Source of the DNA: Caldimonas brevitalea
Lineage (GTDB): Bacteria > Pseudomonadota > Gammaproteobacteria > Burkholderiales > Burkholderiaceae_C
Direction of reading: 5' to 3'
NCBI RefSeq assembly: GCF_001017435.1
Contig: NZ_CP011371.1
Coordinates: 5,828,001 to 5,892,000, forward strand
Length of the DNA: 64,000 bases
Part shown: positions 18,095 to 26,612 of the stretch, piece by piece
Numbering within the stretch: the stretch's first letter is position 1
Layout of the letters: each line of letters begins with the position of its first letter
Position numbers and translations under genes: made by a program
The notes under the pieces: generated by a model
Told to the model about the DNA's origin: nothing
What the model saw: the letters and a program-made list of their open reading frames with translations, nothing else
Database searches by the model: none

Positions 18095-19564
18095 ATGACC
18101 ACCCGCACCACCTTGACCACCGCCTCCGGCATCCCGGTGCCCGACAACCAGAACTCCGTCACCGCCGGCCCCCGCGGCCCGGTGCTGCTGCAAGACTTCC
18201 ACCTGATCGAGAAGCTGCAGCATTTCAACCGCGAGCGGACCCCGGAGCGGGTCGTGCATGCCAAGGGGTCGGCCGCCTACGGCACCTTCACGGTCACCGA
18301 GGACATCACCCGCTACACCCGCGCCAAGCTGTTCGAGCAGGTCGGCAAGCAGACCTCGGTCTTGCTGCGCTTCTCGACCGTCGGTGGCGAAAAGGGCTCG
18401 GCCGACACCGAGCGCGACCCACGCGGTTTCGCGGTCAAGTTCTACACCGAGGAAGGCAACTGGGACGTGGCGGGCAACAACACGCCGGTGTTCTTCATCA
18501 AGGACCCGAGCAAGTTCCCCGACTTCATCCACACCCAGAAGCGCCACCCGCAGACCAACCTCAAGTCGCCCACGATGATGTGGGACTTTTGGAGCCTGAG
18601 CCCGGAGGCCCTGCACCAGATCACGACGCTGTTCAGCGACCGCGGCACGCCGGACGGCTATCGTTTCATGCACGGCTTCGGCAGCCACACCTTCAGCTTC
18701 ATCAATGCCGACAACGAGCGCTTCTGGGTCAAGTTCCACTTCCGCTCGATGCAGGGCATCAAGAACCTGAGCGTCGCCGACGCCGTGCGGCTGGCCGGCG
18801 AAGACCCCGACTACGCACAGCGTGACCTGTTCAACGCCATCGAAGCGCAGGACTTCCCGAAGTGGCGCTTGTGCGTGCAAGTGATGCCCGAGGTGGAAGC
18901 CGAAACCTGGTCCAGGAAGACCGGCTGGAACCCGTTCGACATCACCAAGGTGTGGCCCTACAAGGACTATCCGCTGATCGAAGTGGGCGTGCTGGAGTTG
19001 AACCGCAACCCGCAGAACTACTTCGCCGAAGTGGAGCAGGCCGCGTTCTCGCCCGCCAATGTGGTGCCCGGCATCGGGTTCTCGCCGGACAAGATGCTGC
19101 AGGGCCGCATCTTTGCCTACCACGATGCACATCTGTACCGCGTCGGCACCAACTACCAGCAGCTGCCGGTGAACCGGCCGCAGTGCCCGTACCACACCTA
19201 CCAGCGGGATGGTTCGATGCGCTTCGACGGCAACTTCGGCGCGGCACCGAACTACGAGCCGAACAGCATCGTGTCGACGCCCAAGCAAGCCCCGCAGTAC
19301 AAGGAGCCGCCGCTGAAGATCAGCGGTGACGCGGACCGTTACGACCATGCCGAGGGCGACGATCCGTACACCCAGGCGGGCAATCTGTTCCGGCTGATGA
19401 AGGCCGACGAGCAAGACCGCTTGACGAGCAACATCGCCGGCGCGATGCGCAGCGTGCCGATGTCGATCGTCCAGCGCCAGCTGGCGCACTTCGCCAAGGC
19501 CGACCCGCGTTACGGCGCCGCGATCGCCGCCAAGCTGGGCGTGCAATTGGCCGGCGCGCTCTGA
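18095..19564 (+). CDS. katA: monofunctional haem catalase (clade 3, small subunit)
   Basis: A 489-residue catalase that converts hydrogen peroxide to water and oxygen. The catalytic distal histidine is H55 (RVVHAKG) and the distal asparagine N128 (AGNNTPVFF). The proximal haem-ligand tyrosine is in RIFAYHDAH (about residue 338). The NADPH-binding-type clade 3 architecture without an extra C-terminal flavodoxin domain fits the length. No signal peptide is seen, so it is cytoplasmic. The ribosome-binding site AAGGAG precedes the ATG. Upstream are an OxyR-like palindrome and a micro-ORF; downstream a stem-loop and a 42-residue membrane protein. Confidence 0.96.
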   Translation: MTTRTTLTTASGIPVPDNQNSVTAGPRGPVLLQDFHLIEKLQHFNRERTPERVVHAKGSAAYGTFTVTEDITRYTRAKLFEQVGKQTSVLLRFSTVGGEKGSADTERDPRGFAVKFYTEEGNWDVAGNNTPVFFIKDPSKFPDFIHTQKRHPQTNLKSPTMMWDFWSLSPEALHQITTLFSDRGTPDGYRFMHGFGSHTFSFINADNERFWVKFHFRSMQGIKNLSVADAVRLAGEDPDYAQRDLFNAIEAQDFPKWRLCVQVMPEVEAETWSRKTGWNPFDITKVWPYKDYPLIEVGVLELNRNPQNYFAEVEQAAFSPANVVPGIGFSPDKMLQGRIFAYHDAHLYRVGTNYQQLPVNRPQCPYHTYQRDGSMRFDGNFGAAPNYEPNSIVSTPKQAPQYKEPPLKISGDADRYDHAEGDDPYTQAGNLFRLMKADEQDRLTSNIAGAMRSVPMSIVQRQLAHFAKADPRYGAAIAAKLGVQLAGAL

Positions 19565-19572
19565 AGCAGCCC

Positions 19573-19604
19573 CCGCCCTGCAGCGCCCCGGCCCTGCAGG
19601 GCGG
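19573..19604 (+). other. stem-loop between catalase and small membrane ORF
   Basis: Perfect 11-bp inverted repeat CCGCCCTGCAG / CTGCAGGGCGG with a 10-nt loop, 8 bp after the katA stop. There is no T-run, so it is not an ordinary intrinsic terminator. It may stabilise the katA message or reduce read-through into the small gene. Confidence 0.6.
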
Positions 19605-19636
19605 CCAGCCCCGACATCTCAGATTGGAAGGTTCTC

Positions 19637-19765
19637 ATGAAGCCCACCGCCACCACCGCCCTGCCCCGCCTGGCCTTGCAGCAGCGCATCGGCATGTTGC
19701 TGTTCGCCTCCGGTTGGCTCGCCCTGATGTTTCACATGTCGCAGTGGCTCACGCCATCGGCCTGA
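19637..19765 (+). CDS. 42-residue single-span membrane protein downstream of catalase
   Basis: A small frame with a ribosome-binding-like TTGGAAGG 7 nt before the ATG. The product is a basic, Pro/Thr-rich N-terminus then one hydrophobic helix (IGMLLFASGWLALMFHM) and a short tail, so a single-pass membrane protein is predicted. It has no family I know. It follows katA by 72 bp with a stem-loop between. Support comes from composition, the ribosome site and the membrane helix only. Confidence 0.5.
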   Translation: MKPTATTALPRLALQQRIGMLLFASGWLALMFHMSQWLTPSA

Positions 19766-19879
19766 CCCGGCCCGCAGGTCGCCTCTCGCAGGCGGCCTGG
19801 CCCTGTTGCAACACCCTCACGCCCGGACTTTGCTGTGGACACATTGACAAAAGCCCTGCCGCTCGCCAACACTGCCGCC

Positions 19880-19987
19880 ATGACGTTCGCCAAGACCCTG
19901 CTACTGCTATCGCTAGCCGCACCTTTGCTGGCTGGTCTGAGTCGCCTCGGGTCTTTGCACACCAGCTTGCGCCGCCCGCGCAGCTGA
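19880..19987 (+). CDS. leuL: leucine-rich leader peptide of leuA (attenuation)
   Basis: A 35-residue peptide with 11 leucines, five of them in codons 7-12 (CTG CTA CTG CTA TCG CTA). CTA is a rare codon in this GC-rich genome and appears three times in this cluster. It ends about 25 bp before a perfect GC hairpin and 243 bp before leuA. This is the classic layout of a leucine attenuator: ribosome stalling at leucine codons under starvation lets the nascent RNA avoid the terminator. No strong ribosome-binding site was seen. Confidence 0.72.
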   Translation: MTFAKTLLLLSLAAPLLAGLSRLGSLHTSLRRPRS

Positions 19988-20012
19988 CACCTCCCCCCGA
20001 AGCCACCTCCTC

Positions 20013-20048
20013 ACCACGGCCAGCTGCCCAGCTGGCCGTGGTCGTTTT
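20013..20048 (+). terminator. attenuator hairpin in the leuA leader
   Basis: A nearly perfect palindrome: arms CCACGGCCAGCTG and CAGCTGGCCGTGG, extended by an A-T pair, with a very short loop, followed by TCGTTTT. It is in the right place between the leucine-rich leader peptide and leuA. The segment GCTGGC inside the leader (19927-19932) can pair with GCCAGC in the left arm, a candidate antiterminator. Confidence 0.72.
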
Positions 20049-20229
20049 GGCGCCTTGTTTTCTTCTTCCTGCTGACCTGTTCGATCGGAGTCCTCTTCAT
20101 GCAACCGCTGCCCTTCGCCCTGACCGCCTCGCGACTACCCATCGGTTGCCCGACCTCGAACCGGTGGTCGTCGGGCAGCTCCGTGCCGGCCACACCCTTT
20201 GTGTCTCCACCCTGACCTGACGACCCATC

Positions 20230-21930
20230 ATGCTGACCGACCCGAGCCGCAAGTACCGCCCCTTCCCGCCCGTCGCCCTGCGCGACCGCACCTGGCCCGA
20301 CCAGGTGCTCACCGCCCCGCCGATCTGGATGAGCACCGACCTGCGCGACGGCAACCAGGCCCTGTTCGAGCCGATGGGCGCCGATGCCAAGCTGCGCATG
20401 TTCCAGATGCTCTGCCGCATCGGCTTGAAGCAGATCGAGGTGGCGTTTCCAGCGGCCTCGCAGACCGACTTCGACTTCGTGCGCCGCCTGATCGAAGACG
20501 ACCTGGTGCCCGACGACGTCACGATCGAAGTGCTGACCCAGGCACGCGAAGACCTGATCCGGCGCACCTTCGAGTCGCTGCGCGGCGCCAAGCGCGCCAT
20601 CGTGCACCTCTACAACGCCACCGCGCCCGCATTCCGGCGCATCGTCTTCGGCATGTCGCGCGACGAGGTGCGCGAGTTCACGGTCCGCAGCGCCCGCCTG
20701 ATCGCCGACCTGGCGGCTGAACAACCGGCCACCGACTGGACCTTCCAGTACAGCCCCGAGGTCTTCAGCGGCACCGAACTCGACTTCGCGTGCGAGGTGG
20801 TCGACGCGGTGATGGACGTCTGGCAACCCACCCCCGAGCGCCGCGCCATCGTCAACCTGCCGGCCACCGTGGAGATGAGCACGCCCAACCTCTACGCCGA
20901 CCAGATCGAGTGGATGCACCGCCGGCTCAAGCGGCGCGACACGTTGTGGTTGAGCGTGCACCCGCACAACGACCGGGGCACCGCGGTGGCCGCTGCCGAG
21001 CTGGCGCTGATGGCCGGGGCGGACCGGGTCGAAGGCTGCTTGTTCGGCAACGGCGAGCGCACCGGCAACGTCGACCTGGTCACGCTCGCCCTCAACCTCT
21101 ACAGCCAGGGGGTGCACCCCGGGCTCGACTTCTCGCAGATCAACGAGGTGGCGCGCACGGTCGAGGAGTGCACGAAGTTGCTCATCCACCCGCGTCACCC
21201 CTATGTCGGCGACCTCGTCTTCACCGCCTTCTCGGGCTCGCACCAGGACGCGATCAAGAAAGGCATGGCCGCGCAGCGGCCCGACGCCATCTGGGAGGTG
21301 CCTTACCTGCCGATCGACCCGGCCGACGTGGGCCGCACCTACGACTCGATCGTGCGCATCAACAGCCAGTCGGGCAAAGGTGGCGTCGCCTACCTGCTGG
21401 AGGCCGGCTTCGGGCTGGTGATGCCGCGCCGCCTGCAGGTGGAGTTCAGCAGCGCCGTACAACAGGTGGCCGATGCGGACGGTGGCGAGTTGAGCGCGGC
21501 CGCACTGTGGCAGTTGTTCCACGACGAGTACCTCGAGCGCCACGAGCCGCTGCGTTATGTCTCGCACAACAGCCGTGAACACGAGGGCTGCGTGCAACTC
21601 GAACTGGTGCTCGAAGCCGAGGGGCGCGAGTGGCGCCTGCACGGCCAGGGCAACGGCCCACTTGACGCGGCGGTGCACGCACTGGGCCTGCCGCTGCGCA
21701 TCGACAGTTATGAGGAGCGGGCCCTGCAGGCCGGCTCCGACGCCAAGGCGGTCGCGTTCGTCGAGCTGAGCCTGCCGCAGATGCCCGGCAGCCTGTTCGG
21801 CGTCGGGCTGCACACCAGCATCGTCGGCGCGTCCATCCAGGCCCTGGTGCACGGCGTCAACCGATGTCTGGTGCGCCATCCGACGGCACTGCCGGGTGGC
21901 TGGCTGGGCCCACGCCTGCGGTTGGCATGA
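20230..21930 (+). CDS. leuA: 2-isopropylmalate synthase, long (class II) form
   Basis: First committed step of leucine synthesis: acetyl-CoA plus 2-ketoisovalerate to 2-isopropylmalate. The 566-residue product is the longer type found in actinobacteria and many proteobacteria. The TIM-barrel signature [15 protein letters not shown] (DRDG-type motif) and the metal-binding HxH in [19 protein letters not shown] are present, as is [20 protein letters not shown]. The C-terminal regulatory domain (about 430-560), where leucine feedback acts in the family, is complete. Upstream lie a leader peptide and attenuator. The stop overlaps the next start (ATGA). Confidence 0.95.
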   Translation: MLTDPSRKYRPFPPVALRDRTWPDQVLTAPPIWMSTDLRDGNQALFEPMGADAKLRMFQMLCRIGLKQIEVAFPAASQTDFDFVRRLIEDDLVPDDVTIEVLTQAREDLIRRTFESLRGAKRAIVHLYNATAPAFRRIVFGMSRDEVREFTVRSARLIADLAAEQPATDWTFQYSPEVFSGTELDFACEVVDAVMDVWQPTPERRAIVNLPATVEMSTPNLYADQIEWMHRRLKRRDTLWLSVHPHNDRGTAVAAAELALMAGADRVEGCLFGNGERTGNVDLVTLALNLYSQGVHPGLDFSQINEVARTVEECTKLLIHPRHPYVGDLVFTAFSGSHQDAIKKGMAAQRPDAIWEVPYLPIDPADVGRTYDSIVRINSQSGKGGVAYLLEAGFGLVMPRRLQVEFSSAVQQVADADGGELSAAALWQLFHDEYLERHEPLRYVSHNSREHEGCVQLELVLEAEGREWRLHGQGNGPLDAAVHALGLPLRIDSYEERALQAGSDAKAVAFVELSLPQMPGSLFGVGLHTSIVGASIQALVHGVNRCLVRHPTALPGGWLGPRLRLA

Positions 21931-22370
21931 GCGAGGAGGCGATGTTGGACGATGATCTTTCAGCCGCCTCACCGGCCCGCCGCGAGCACTGCGACTACAC
22001 GCGCGAGGGCTTCTCCCTGGCCGCGGCGTGGCACCGCGGCGCCGCGCAGGAGGCGGCGCTGCCACCGCACTGCCGCAGGTGTGGCAAAGCCGAGCACATG
22101 CGCCGCCATGGCCGGGTGAGCCGGGTGCTGCGCGACCTGCCTGAAAACGGCCGGCCTGCGTGGCGCCGCGTCGACGTGACCCGTTGGCGCTGCGGCGCCT
22201 GCGGCGTCACGTACACGCCTACCCCGCAGGGCACGTCGGCGCGCCGCCGCTTGACGGAGCGCCTGGCGCAATGGCTCATCGAGCAGGCGGCTTGGCGACC
22301 TGTGTCGCAGCTGGCGCAGGAAGCGGGCGTCGATGAAAAGACCGTGCGCCGGCTGCTCGGGTCGGGCTGA
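21927..22370 (+). CDS. ISL3-type zinc-finger plus helix-turn-helix protein, coupled to leuA
   Basis: A 147-residue protein that matches only the N-terminal, DNA-binding part of ISL3-family transposases. Cysteines C49, C52, C89 and C92 form the zinc finger (CRRCGKAEH ... [12 protein letters not shown] ... [10 protein letters not shown]), and a helix-turn-helix follows ([34 protein letters not shown]). There is then a stop; the catalytic DDE domain is absent and no remnant of it follows. The ATG overlaps the leuA stop as ATGA, so the two are translated together. It is either a truncated transposase or a domesticated DNA-binding protein, perhaps a regulator. The intact frame and coupling make the second idea attractive; it is inference. 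Confidence 0.7.
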   Translation: MSEEAMLDDDLSAASPARREHCDYTREGFSLAAAWHRGAAQEAALPPHCRRCGKAEHMRRHGRVSRVLRDLPENGRPAWRRVDVTRWRCGACGVTYTPTPQGTSARRRLTERLAQWLIEQAAWRPVSQLAQEAGVDEKTVRRLLGSG

Positions 22371-22778
22371 ACCCCGTCCATCGCGACCGAAAGATCGCCG
22401 TGCACGGCTGCCCGGCACAGCGCAGGCCGCAAGGCATGCGCCGGTGGGGACTGTCTTTCCTCTCAGGGCCTAGTGTTCGGGTAGACCCAACATTGGCCAC
22501 CGCTGACGAAGCGACGTGGCCCCTCGAAAGCCAACGTTGGATCTGAACGCTGTGATACGAATCTTTCGAACCACTTCGTTGCTTTCTCCAAACTCTCATT
22601 CGATTCATTCGGCTTCAAGGGAAAATCTACGGGCTTCCGTAGTAGGCAGAGAACGGACACTCGCCGGCTTGCTGAAATCCTTGTTTCAGTCCAGCCCCCA
22701 TGAATAGGGGGCGCGCCGACATTTCATGTAAATGCCACTGTGTGAGAAAGTCGCGCAATCCATGCAAAGGGCATAGTC
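22371..22778. other. 408-bp intergenic region, AT-richer, with palindromes
   Basis: No gene was recognised. From about 22540 to 22770 the base composition drops well below the surrounding GC level. Two 10-bp palindromes, CCAACATTGG (22487-22496) and CCAACGTTGG (22531-22540), flank a hairpin with arms GGCCAC (22495) and GTGGCC (22521). A second small hairpin, GCCCCC/GGGGGC, lies at 22694-22712. The change of composition marks the left border of the accessory island. Confidence 0.5.
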
Positions 22779-23522
22779 ATGCCATCTTCTCCCGACACCC
22801 AAGCCAACGATCAACGGCTTCTTCAAAGGGCGCTTGCCGAGCTGCAGGCTACAGCTGCCAATTTCGCCCACGTCTGCATCACGGATGCCCGTGTCCGCGC
22901 GCAATACGTGACCGATTCGGTCGCTGCTTCGAAAGAGATCGCCCAAGCAGTCCAGGCCGGCAAGATGACCGCTAAGGCCGGCGCAGAACTGGCGCAGGAA
23001 ATGCGCAACGAGATCATGGAGCTGTCCCGCTTGCGCAGCAGCCCGGTGGGCCGCGCCTATGCCAGGAAGCTCAAGCTCAGCGGCAAGACGCTGGGCGAAC
23101 TCGCCGACAAATACGCCAAGGATCTGTTCAAGAAAGCATTTGCCGAGTTGGGCGAAGCGCAACAGGCCCGCGTCTACACCGAAATCGTCAATGCGGCCGG
23201 CCGACCGAATCCGAGCGTCATTGCCAAGGCCAAGTTCATCGGGAAGATAGGGCAGCGTCTGGTCCTGGTATCACTGGCCGTCGCGGTCTACGAGATCTAC
23301 GAAGCGGAAGACAAGCCCCGCGAAGTCGCGCGCCAGAGTGTAATTGCAGGTGCCGGCGTTGCCGGCGGGGCAGCCGTTGGCGCAGGTGCGGTCGCCACGG
23401 GTGTCTGCGCGGCGACGGCGCCTGTTTGCGTTGGCGTCGCGGTGCTGATCGGCGGCCTGCTGTTCGCCACGGGGGCAGATCTGACCTTCGGCACGCTGTA
23501 TCCGTCCCCCACGAGCCGCTAA
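22779..23522 (+). CDS. candidate pore-forming/membrane toxin (glycine-zipper C-terminus)
   Basis: A 247-residue protein. The first 150 residues are helical and soluble-looking with no signal peptide. The C-terminal 90 residues hold one hydrophobic stretch (LVLVSLAVAVYEIY, about 160-173) and a long Gly/Ala-rich membrane-active segment (about 187-236: GAGVAGGAAVGAGAVATG then VGVAVLIGGLLFATG). This layout recurs in proteobacterial antibacterial effectors that insert in membranes. The next gene, 12 bp downstream, resembles DUF7079 immunity-type proteins, which supports a toxin role. There is no PAAR, VgrG or Hcp gene nearby, so the delivery route is unknown. The ribosome site is AAAGGG. Confidence 0.6.
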   Translation: MPSSPDTQANDQRLLQRALAELQATAANFAHVCITDARVRAQYVTDSVAASKEIAQAVQAGKMTAKAGAELAQEMRNEIMELSRLRSSPVGRAYARKLKLSGKTLGELADKYAKDLFKKAFAELGEAQQARVYTEIVNAAGRPNPSVIAKAKFIGKIGQRLVLVSLAVAVYEIYEAEDKPREVARQSVIAGAGVAGGAAVGAGAVATGVCAATAPVCVGVAVLIGGLLFATGADLTFGTLYPSPTSR

Positions 23523-23534
23523 GGCAACAGCCCG

Positions 23535-23906
23535 ATGGCACTCACTCCAGAGGAACTAACGCAGCGAGCTCCAGTTTGGATCGCCTTGTCCGATCTGTTC
23601 GTCGGCAAGGAACTTCAGGACTACGACATCCGGTCCATTGCAGATCGGTTGCTCGAGTCAGGATTCACGCTCGACGACATCGAATCGATTCTGCGCGACG
23701 AGGTAGCACCGGTTTTTGGTTCCAATCTCGGCGCGCTGGCAGTGACTGAGATGGAAGGCTGGAACGACGCGTCGGTCATCGAAGCCGTTAGTCAATATCT
23801 GTCCAACCCGCCCGGGTGGCTGCAACGACAGGTGCTCCAGTGGAAACCGGCAGACAAGTTGGTGGAGTCCCGCTGGCGGACGGTGTTATCCCTGATCACG
23901 CGCTGA
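23535..23906 (+). CDS. putative immunity protein (DUF7079-like)
   Basis: A 123-residue acidic soluble protein. The N-terminal half (RAPVWIALSDLFVGKELQDYD, IADRLLESGFTLDDIESILRDEVAPVFGSNL) resembles the DUF7079 family, small proteins that I recall being found beside toxin genes. It lies 12 bp after the candidate toxin, so they are co-transcribed and probably form an effector-immunity pair. No membrane segment is seen. A left IS end begins 9 bp after the stop, so anything that once followed has been displaced. The family call is from memory of the sequence pattern. Confidence 0.65.
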   Translation: MALTPEELTQRAPVWIALSDLFVGKELQDYDIRSIADRLLESGFTLDDIESILRDEVAPVFGSNLGALAVTEMEGWNDASVIEAVSQYLSNPPGWLQRQVLQWKPADKLVESRWRTVLSLITR

Positions 23907-23928
23907 GGAGGCTCCGTAAGCTCCCCCG

Positions 23929-24789
23929 TCAAGTAGACATTCCAGAACTAGAGTCTGCGGCGGTTGTGATCCTGGGCAGGAACTGCCGCGGCGGCAGCCC
24001 TCCCAGGGCATCGTGAGGTCGGCGCTCGTTGTATTCGAGCAGCCATTCCTCGGTAATGTGCTGCACCTGCTCGATGGACCTGAACAGGTAGGCGTCGAGT
24101 ACCTCGGTGCGGTACGTGCGGTTGAAGCGCTCGATGTAGGCATTCTGATTGAGCTCGCCGGGCTCGATGAAGCGCAGCGCGATACCCTTGACAGCAGCCC
24201 ACTCGGTGAACGCCTGGGAGGTCATCTCCGGCCCGTTATCCAAGCGAATCGAGTCTGGCGTGCCGTACCACTCCATCAAGCGGCTGAGCGTACGGATTAG
24301 CCGCCTGGCCGGAATAGAGGTGCCGACCTCGATGGCCAGCGCCTCTCGGTTGGCGTCGTCGATGACGTTCAGTGTCCTGAAGCGTCTGCCGTCGTACAGG
24401 GCGTCGTGCATAAAGTCCAGCGCCCAGCTTTGATTGATGTACTGGCCCGCCTGCAGCGGCACGCGCTCTCGCTGTGGCACACGCTTTTTCGTTCGCCGCG
24501 GCAGGTTCAATCCCATCTCGCAGTACACGCGCCATACCCTCTTGTGGTTCCACGCCCGCCCATCCAGGCGCAGCCGCTGGTAGCACTTCCAGAAGCCCCA
24601 GCGGCCATTGCGCCCGACAACGTCGTTCAGCGCCTGAATCACCTCCCCGTCGCGCATCGGACCGTGGACAGGCTTGCGGTAGTACGCCGCCCGCGACAGG
24701 CCCACCAGTGCGCAGGCCTGTTTGACCGGCACGTGGTGCTCGTCGGTCATGACTTGCACCACCTGCCGCTTCGCAGACGGCGTCACCAC
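23929..24789 (-). CDS. IS3-family transposase OrfB (DDE integrase)
   Basis: About 286 residues from a GTG at 24789; the frame is open further upstream and overlaps orfA, so a -1 frameshift fusion OrfAB is likely as in other IS3 elements. The HTH_21-like segment is [19 protein letters not shown]. The rve core has [20 protein letters not shown] (first Asp), DNGPEM (second Asp) and the catalytic Glu in [19 protein letters not shown]. The C-terminal [16 protein letters not shown] is typical. The gene looks intact. Confidence 0.9.
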   Translation of the reverse strand: MVTPSAKRQVVQVMTDEHHVPVKQACALVGLSRAAYYRKPVHGPMRDGEVIQALNDVVGRNGRWGFWKCYQRLRLDGRAWNHKRVWRVYCEMGLNLPRRTKKRVPQRERVPLQAGQYINQSWALDFMHDALYDGRRFRTLNVIDDANREALAIEVGTSIPARRLIRTLSRLMEWYGTPDSIRLDNGPEMTSQAFTEWAAVKGIALRFIEPGELNQNAYIERFNRTYRTEVLDAYLFRSIEQVQHITEEWLLEYNERRPHDALGGLPPRQFLPRITTAADSSSGMST

Positions 24790-25049
24790 TTTCGCGACAG
24801 CACGTCCTTCATCGCCGCGATCTCCAGCGCCTGCTCCGCGTACATGCGCTTGAGCTTTGCGTTCTCGACTTCCAACTCGCGCATGCGCGTCAGATCGCTG
24901 ACCGTTGCTCCCGCGTACTTGCTCTTCCAGCTGTAGTACGTCGCGGCGCTGACTCCGTGCTTGCGGCATAGCTCGGCCACCGCGACGCCCGCCTCGCTTT
25001 CCTTCAGGATCGCCACGATCTGGCTCTCGCTGAACTTGCTCTTTCTCAT
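24783..25049 (-). CDS. IS3-family transposase OrfA
   Basis: An 88-residue helix-turn-helix protein: [21 protein letters not shown] then [26 protein letters not shown], followed by a leucine-zipper-type helix ([26 protein letters not shown]). It is encoded just upstream of and overlapping OrfB. The start is placed at the second methionine of the open frame, the usual start of this family. Confidence 0.88.
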   Translation of the reverse strand: MRKSKFSESQIVAILKESEAGVAVAELCRKHGVSAATYYSWKSKYAGATVSDLTRMRELEVENAKLKRMYAEQALEIAAMKDVLSRKW

Positions 25050-25118
25050 CGGTCCTCGTCTTCCTATTCGAGGCCGCATTCTCCAGATTCAGGTGTCTAC
25101 GTCGAGGGGAAGCTTACG

Positions 25119-25303
25119 CACGGTGCGAGGTCCGTCATCTATCGCGCAAGCAGAAGGCCGATCCGAAGAGCTGGGTCTTCAACGTGGCCGCCCGTCGCAA
25201 CAGGAACGTCGCTGCCGTCGCGCTGGCCAACAAGACAGCCCGGATCGTTTGGGCGCTGCTCGCACATGACCGGGAGTTCCGACACGACTACGCGGCCGCG
25301 TAG
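25119..25303 (+). pseudogene. C-terminal remnant of IS110/IS1111-type transposase
   Basis: Fragment only. The first codons read HGARSVIYRA in one frame. After a frame slip near 25148 the sequence continues KADPKSWVFNVAARRNRNVAAVALANKTARIVWALLAHDREFRHDYAAA and stops at TAG (25301-25303). This is the conserved C-terminus of IS110-family serine-box DEDD transposases. The N-terminal bulk is missing, cut off exactly at the right end of the neighbouring IS3 element. Non-functional. Confidence 0.82.
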
Positions 25304-25312
25304 TCGTGTCGG
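25279..25312. repeat. 34-bp perfect palindrome over the transposase stop codon
   Basis: Arms CCGACACGACTACGCGG and CCGCGTAGTCGTGTCGG meet with no spacer. It covers the last codons and the TAG of the IS110-type remnant. There is no T-run downstream. It can form a cruciform or a very stable RNA hairpin. Confidence 0.9.
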
Positions 25313-25408
25313 TTGACAAGATTCCAAGAATCAACACGGGAAGACAGGAGAACTTGACCTGCCCCCTTCTGCCGTGCCAGTCGTATGGAAGGAGTCCGGG
25401 GTTGAAGG

Positions 25409-26245
25409 TTAATTGATCTCGTGTGAAGCTGAAGGTTGGTGAGCAGCACTGCCTGAATGCTGGCGGTGCTGTTCGGCGAAGCGCGAGGGTGGGATGCGTC
25501 CGATGCTGCTGTGCGGTCGCACCTCGTTGTAGTCGCGTCGCCAGTGCGCGATGGTCTCCCGGGCCTGCTGCAGGGTCTGGAACCAATGCTCGTTCAGGCA
25601 CTCGTCCCGGAACTTGCCGTTGAAGCTCTCGATGTAGCCGTTCTGCATGGGTCTGCCGGGCTGGATCAGCAGGTGCCGCACGCCGTGCTCGATGGTCCAC
25701 GCGATGAAGGCGCGGCTCGTGAACTCCGGCCCGTTGTCGGTCCGCACAGCGGCGGGGTAGCCTCGGAAGCGAGCCGCACGGTCCAGCAGCCTCGTGACGT
25801 ACTCACCCGAGATGCCGTAATCGACCGTGATGTCAACACACTCGTGGCTGAAGTCGTCGGCGACCGTCAGGCACTTCAGTCGTCGGCCATTGGCCAGGCT
25901 GTCACTGACGAAATCCATGCTCCATACCTCGTTGACCATCGTGGCGGCCTGCAGCGGCAGGCGCTCGGCCGGTGGCCTGCGAACCTTCTTGCGCTTGCGC
26001 ACCGCCAGGTTGGCCGCCGCGTACAGCCGCCACACACGCTTGTGGTTGACGTTGGGGAACTCCGGGCGCAACAAGTCGTGGATGCGGCGGTAGCCGAACC
26101 GGCGCCGTTCGTGAGCGATCTCGACGATGCGCCCGGCCAGTGCCTGTGTCTGAGCGTCGGCCTGCGGCGGGTGCCGATAGCTGTCGCGGGATAGCCCCAC
26201 GAGGCGACACGCACGGCGCTCCGACAGTTGGTGTTCCTGAACCAT
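25409..26245 (-). CDS. IS407-group transposase OrfB
   Basis: 278 residues from the first ATG; the frame is open upstream (APRAKREAVRK, to about 26281) and overlaps orfA, so production as an OrfAB frameshift fusion is likely. Catalytic residues: DFVSDSLANGRRLKCLTVADD, TDNGPEFTSRAF, and Glu in NGYIESFNGKFRDECLNEHWF. C-terminal YNEVRPHSSIGRIPPSRFA is typical. It appears intact. Confidence 0.92.
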   Translation of the reverse strand: MVQEHQLSERRACRLVGLSRDSYRHPPQADAQTQALAGRIVEIAHERRRFGYRRIHDLLRPEFPNVNHKRVWRLYAAANLAVRKRKKVRRPPAERLPLQAATMVNEVWSMDFVSDSLANGRRLKCLTVADDFSHECVDITVDYGISGEYVTRLLDRAARFRGYPAAVRTDNGPEFTSRAFIAWTIEHGVRHLLIQPGRPMQNGYIESFNGKFRDECLNEHWFQTLQQARETIAHWRRDYNEVRPHSSIGRIPPSRFAEQHRQHSGSAAHQPSASHEIN

Positions 26246-26277
26246 CTTGCGGACCGCCTCGCGCTTGGCTCGTGGGG

Positions 26278-26544
26278 CTAACGCTTTACCCCGAGGACGC
26301 TCTTGAGCGCGTGCATGTCCAGGTGCGCCTCGGCCAACAGCTTCTTGAGCTTGGCGTTCTCCGCCTCCAGCTCACGCAGCCGTTGCGCGTCCGGCACGTC
26401 CATGCCGCCGAACTTGGAGCGCCACTTGTAGAACGTCGCGTCGCTGAAACCGCCCTTGCGGCAGATCTCGGCCACCGGAATACCGGCCTCGGCCTGCTTG
26501 AGGAACCCGATGATCTGTTCCTCGCTGAACTTGCTCTTCCTCAT
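26278..26544 (-). CDS. IS407-group transposase OrfA
   Basis: 88 residues: [21 protein letters not shown], helix-turn-helix VAEICRKGGFSDATFYKWRSKFGG, and a leucine-zipper-type helix ending LKSVLGVKR. An in-frame ATG three codons upstream (26553) has AGGAG only 2 nt away, so the later ATG is preferred. Overlaps orfB in another frame. Confidence 0.9.
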   Translation of the reverse strand: MRKSKFSEEQIIGFLKQAEAGIPVAEICRKGGFSDATFYKWRSKFGGMDVPDAQRLRELEAENAKLKKLLAEAHLDMHALKSVLGVKR

Positions 26545-26612
26545 GTCCGCCATTCTCCTGGTTGACGGACTTCACTTCCTTTACCCTGGCACGGCTGGTG
26601 GGGAGCAGGTCA

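Larger units (their letters stand above)
23915..25118 (-). mobile_element. IS3-family insertion sequence, copy 1
   Basis: About 1.2 kb, with orfA and orfB on the minus strand. Imperfect inverted repeats of about 25 bp: left CGTAAGCTCCCCCGTC...AGTAGACA (23915-23939) and right TGTCTACG...GGAAGCTTACG (25094-25118). No matching target duplication was found, which suggests a later deletion or recombination at one side. To the right it directly abuts an IS110-type transposase remnant. Confidence 0.85.
25355..26612 (-). mobile_element. IS407-group IS3-family insertion sequence, copy 2
   Basis: 1258 bp. Ends TGACCTGCCCCCTTC... (left) and ...GAGCAGGTCA (right), inverted repeats of about 26 bp closing on GCCGTGCCAG. 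The element is flanked on both sides by AACT (25351-25354 and 26613-26616), a 4-bp target duplication as expected for the IS407 group. It splits the noncoding right end of the IS110-type remnant. Confidence 0.93.

Noticed and set aside
20099..20215. 38-codon ORF with GGAG site between the attenuator and leuA
   Set aside because: No leucine bias or conserved feature, and composition like noncoding leader. It could be translated, but nothing supports it beyond a start and a stop.
22694..22712. Small GC hairpin before the toxin gene as a terminator of the leuA operon
   Set aside because: 6-bp stem without a T-run and more than 300 bp after the last operon stop.
25279..25312. 34-bp palindrome as a Rho-independent terminator
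   Set aside because: No T-run follows on either strand.
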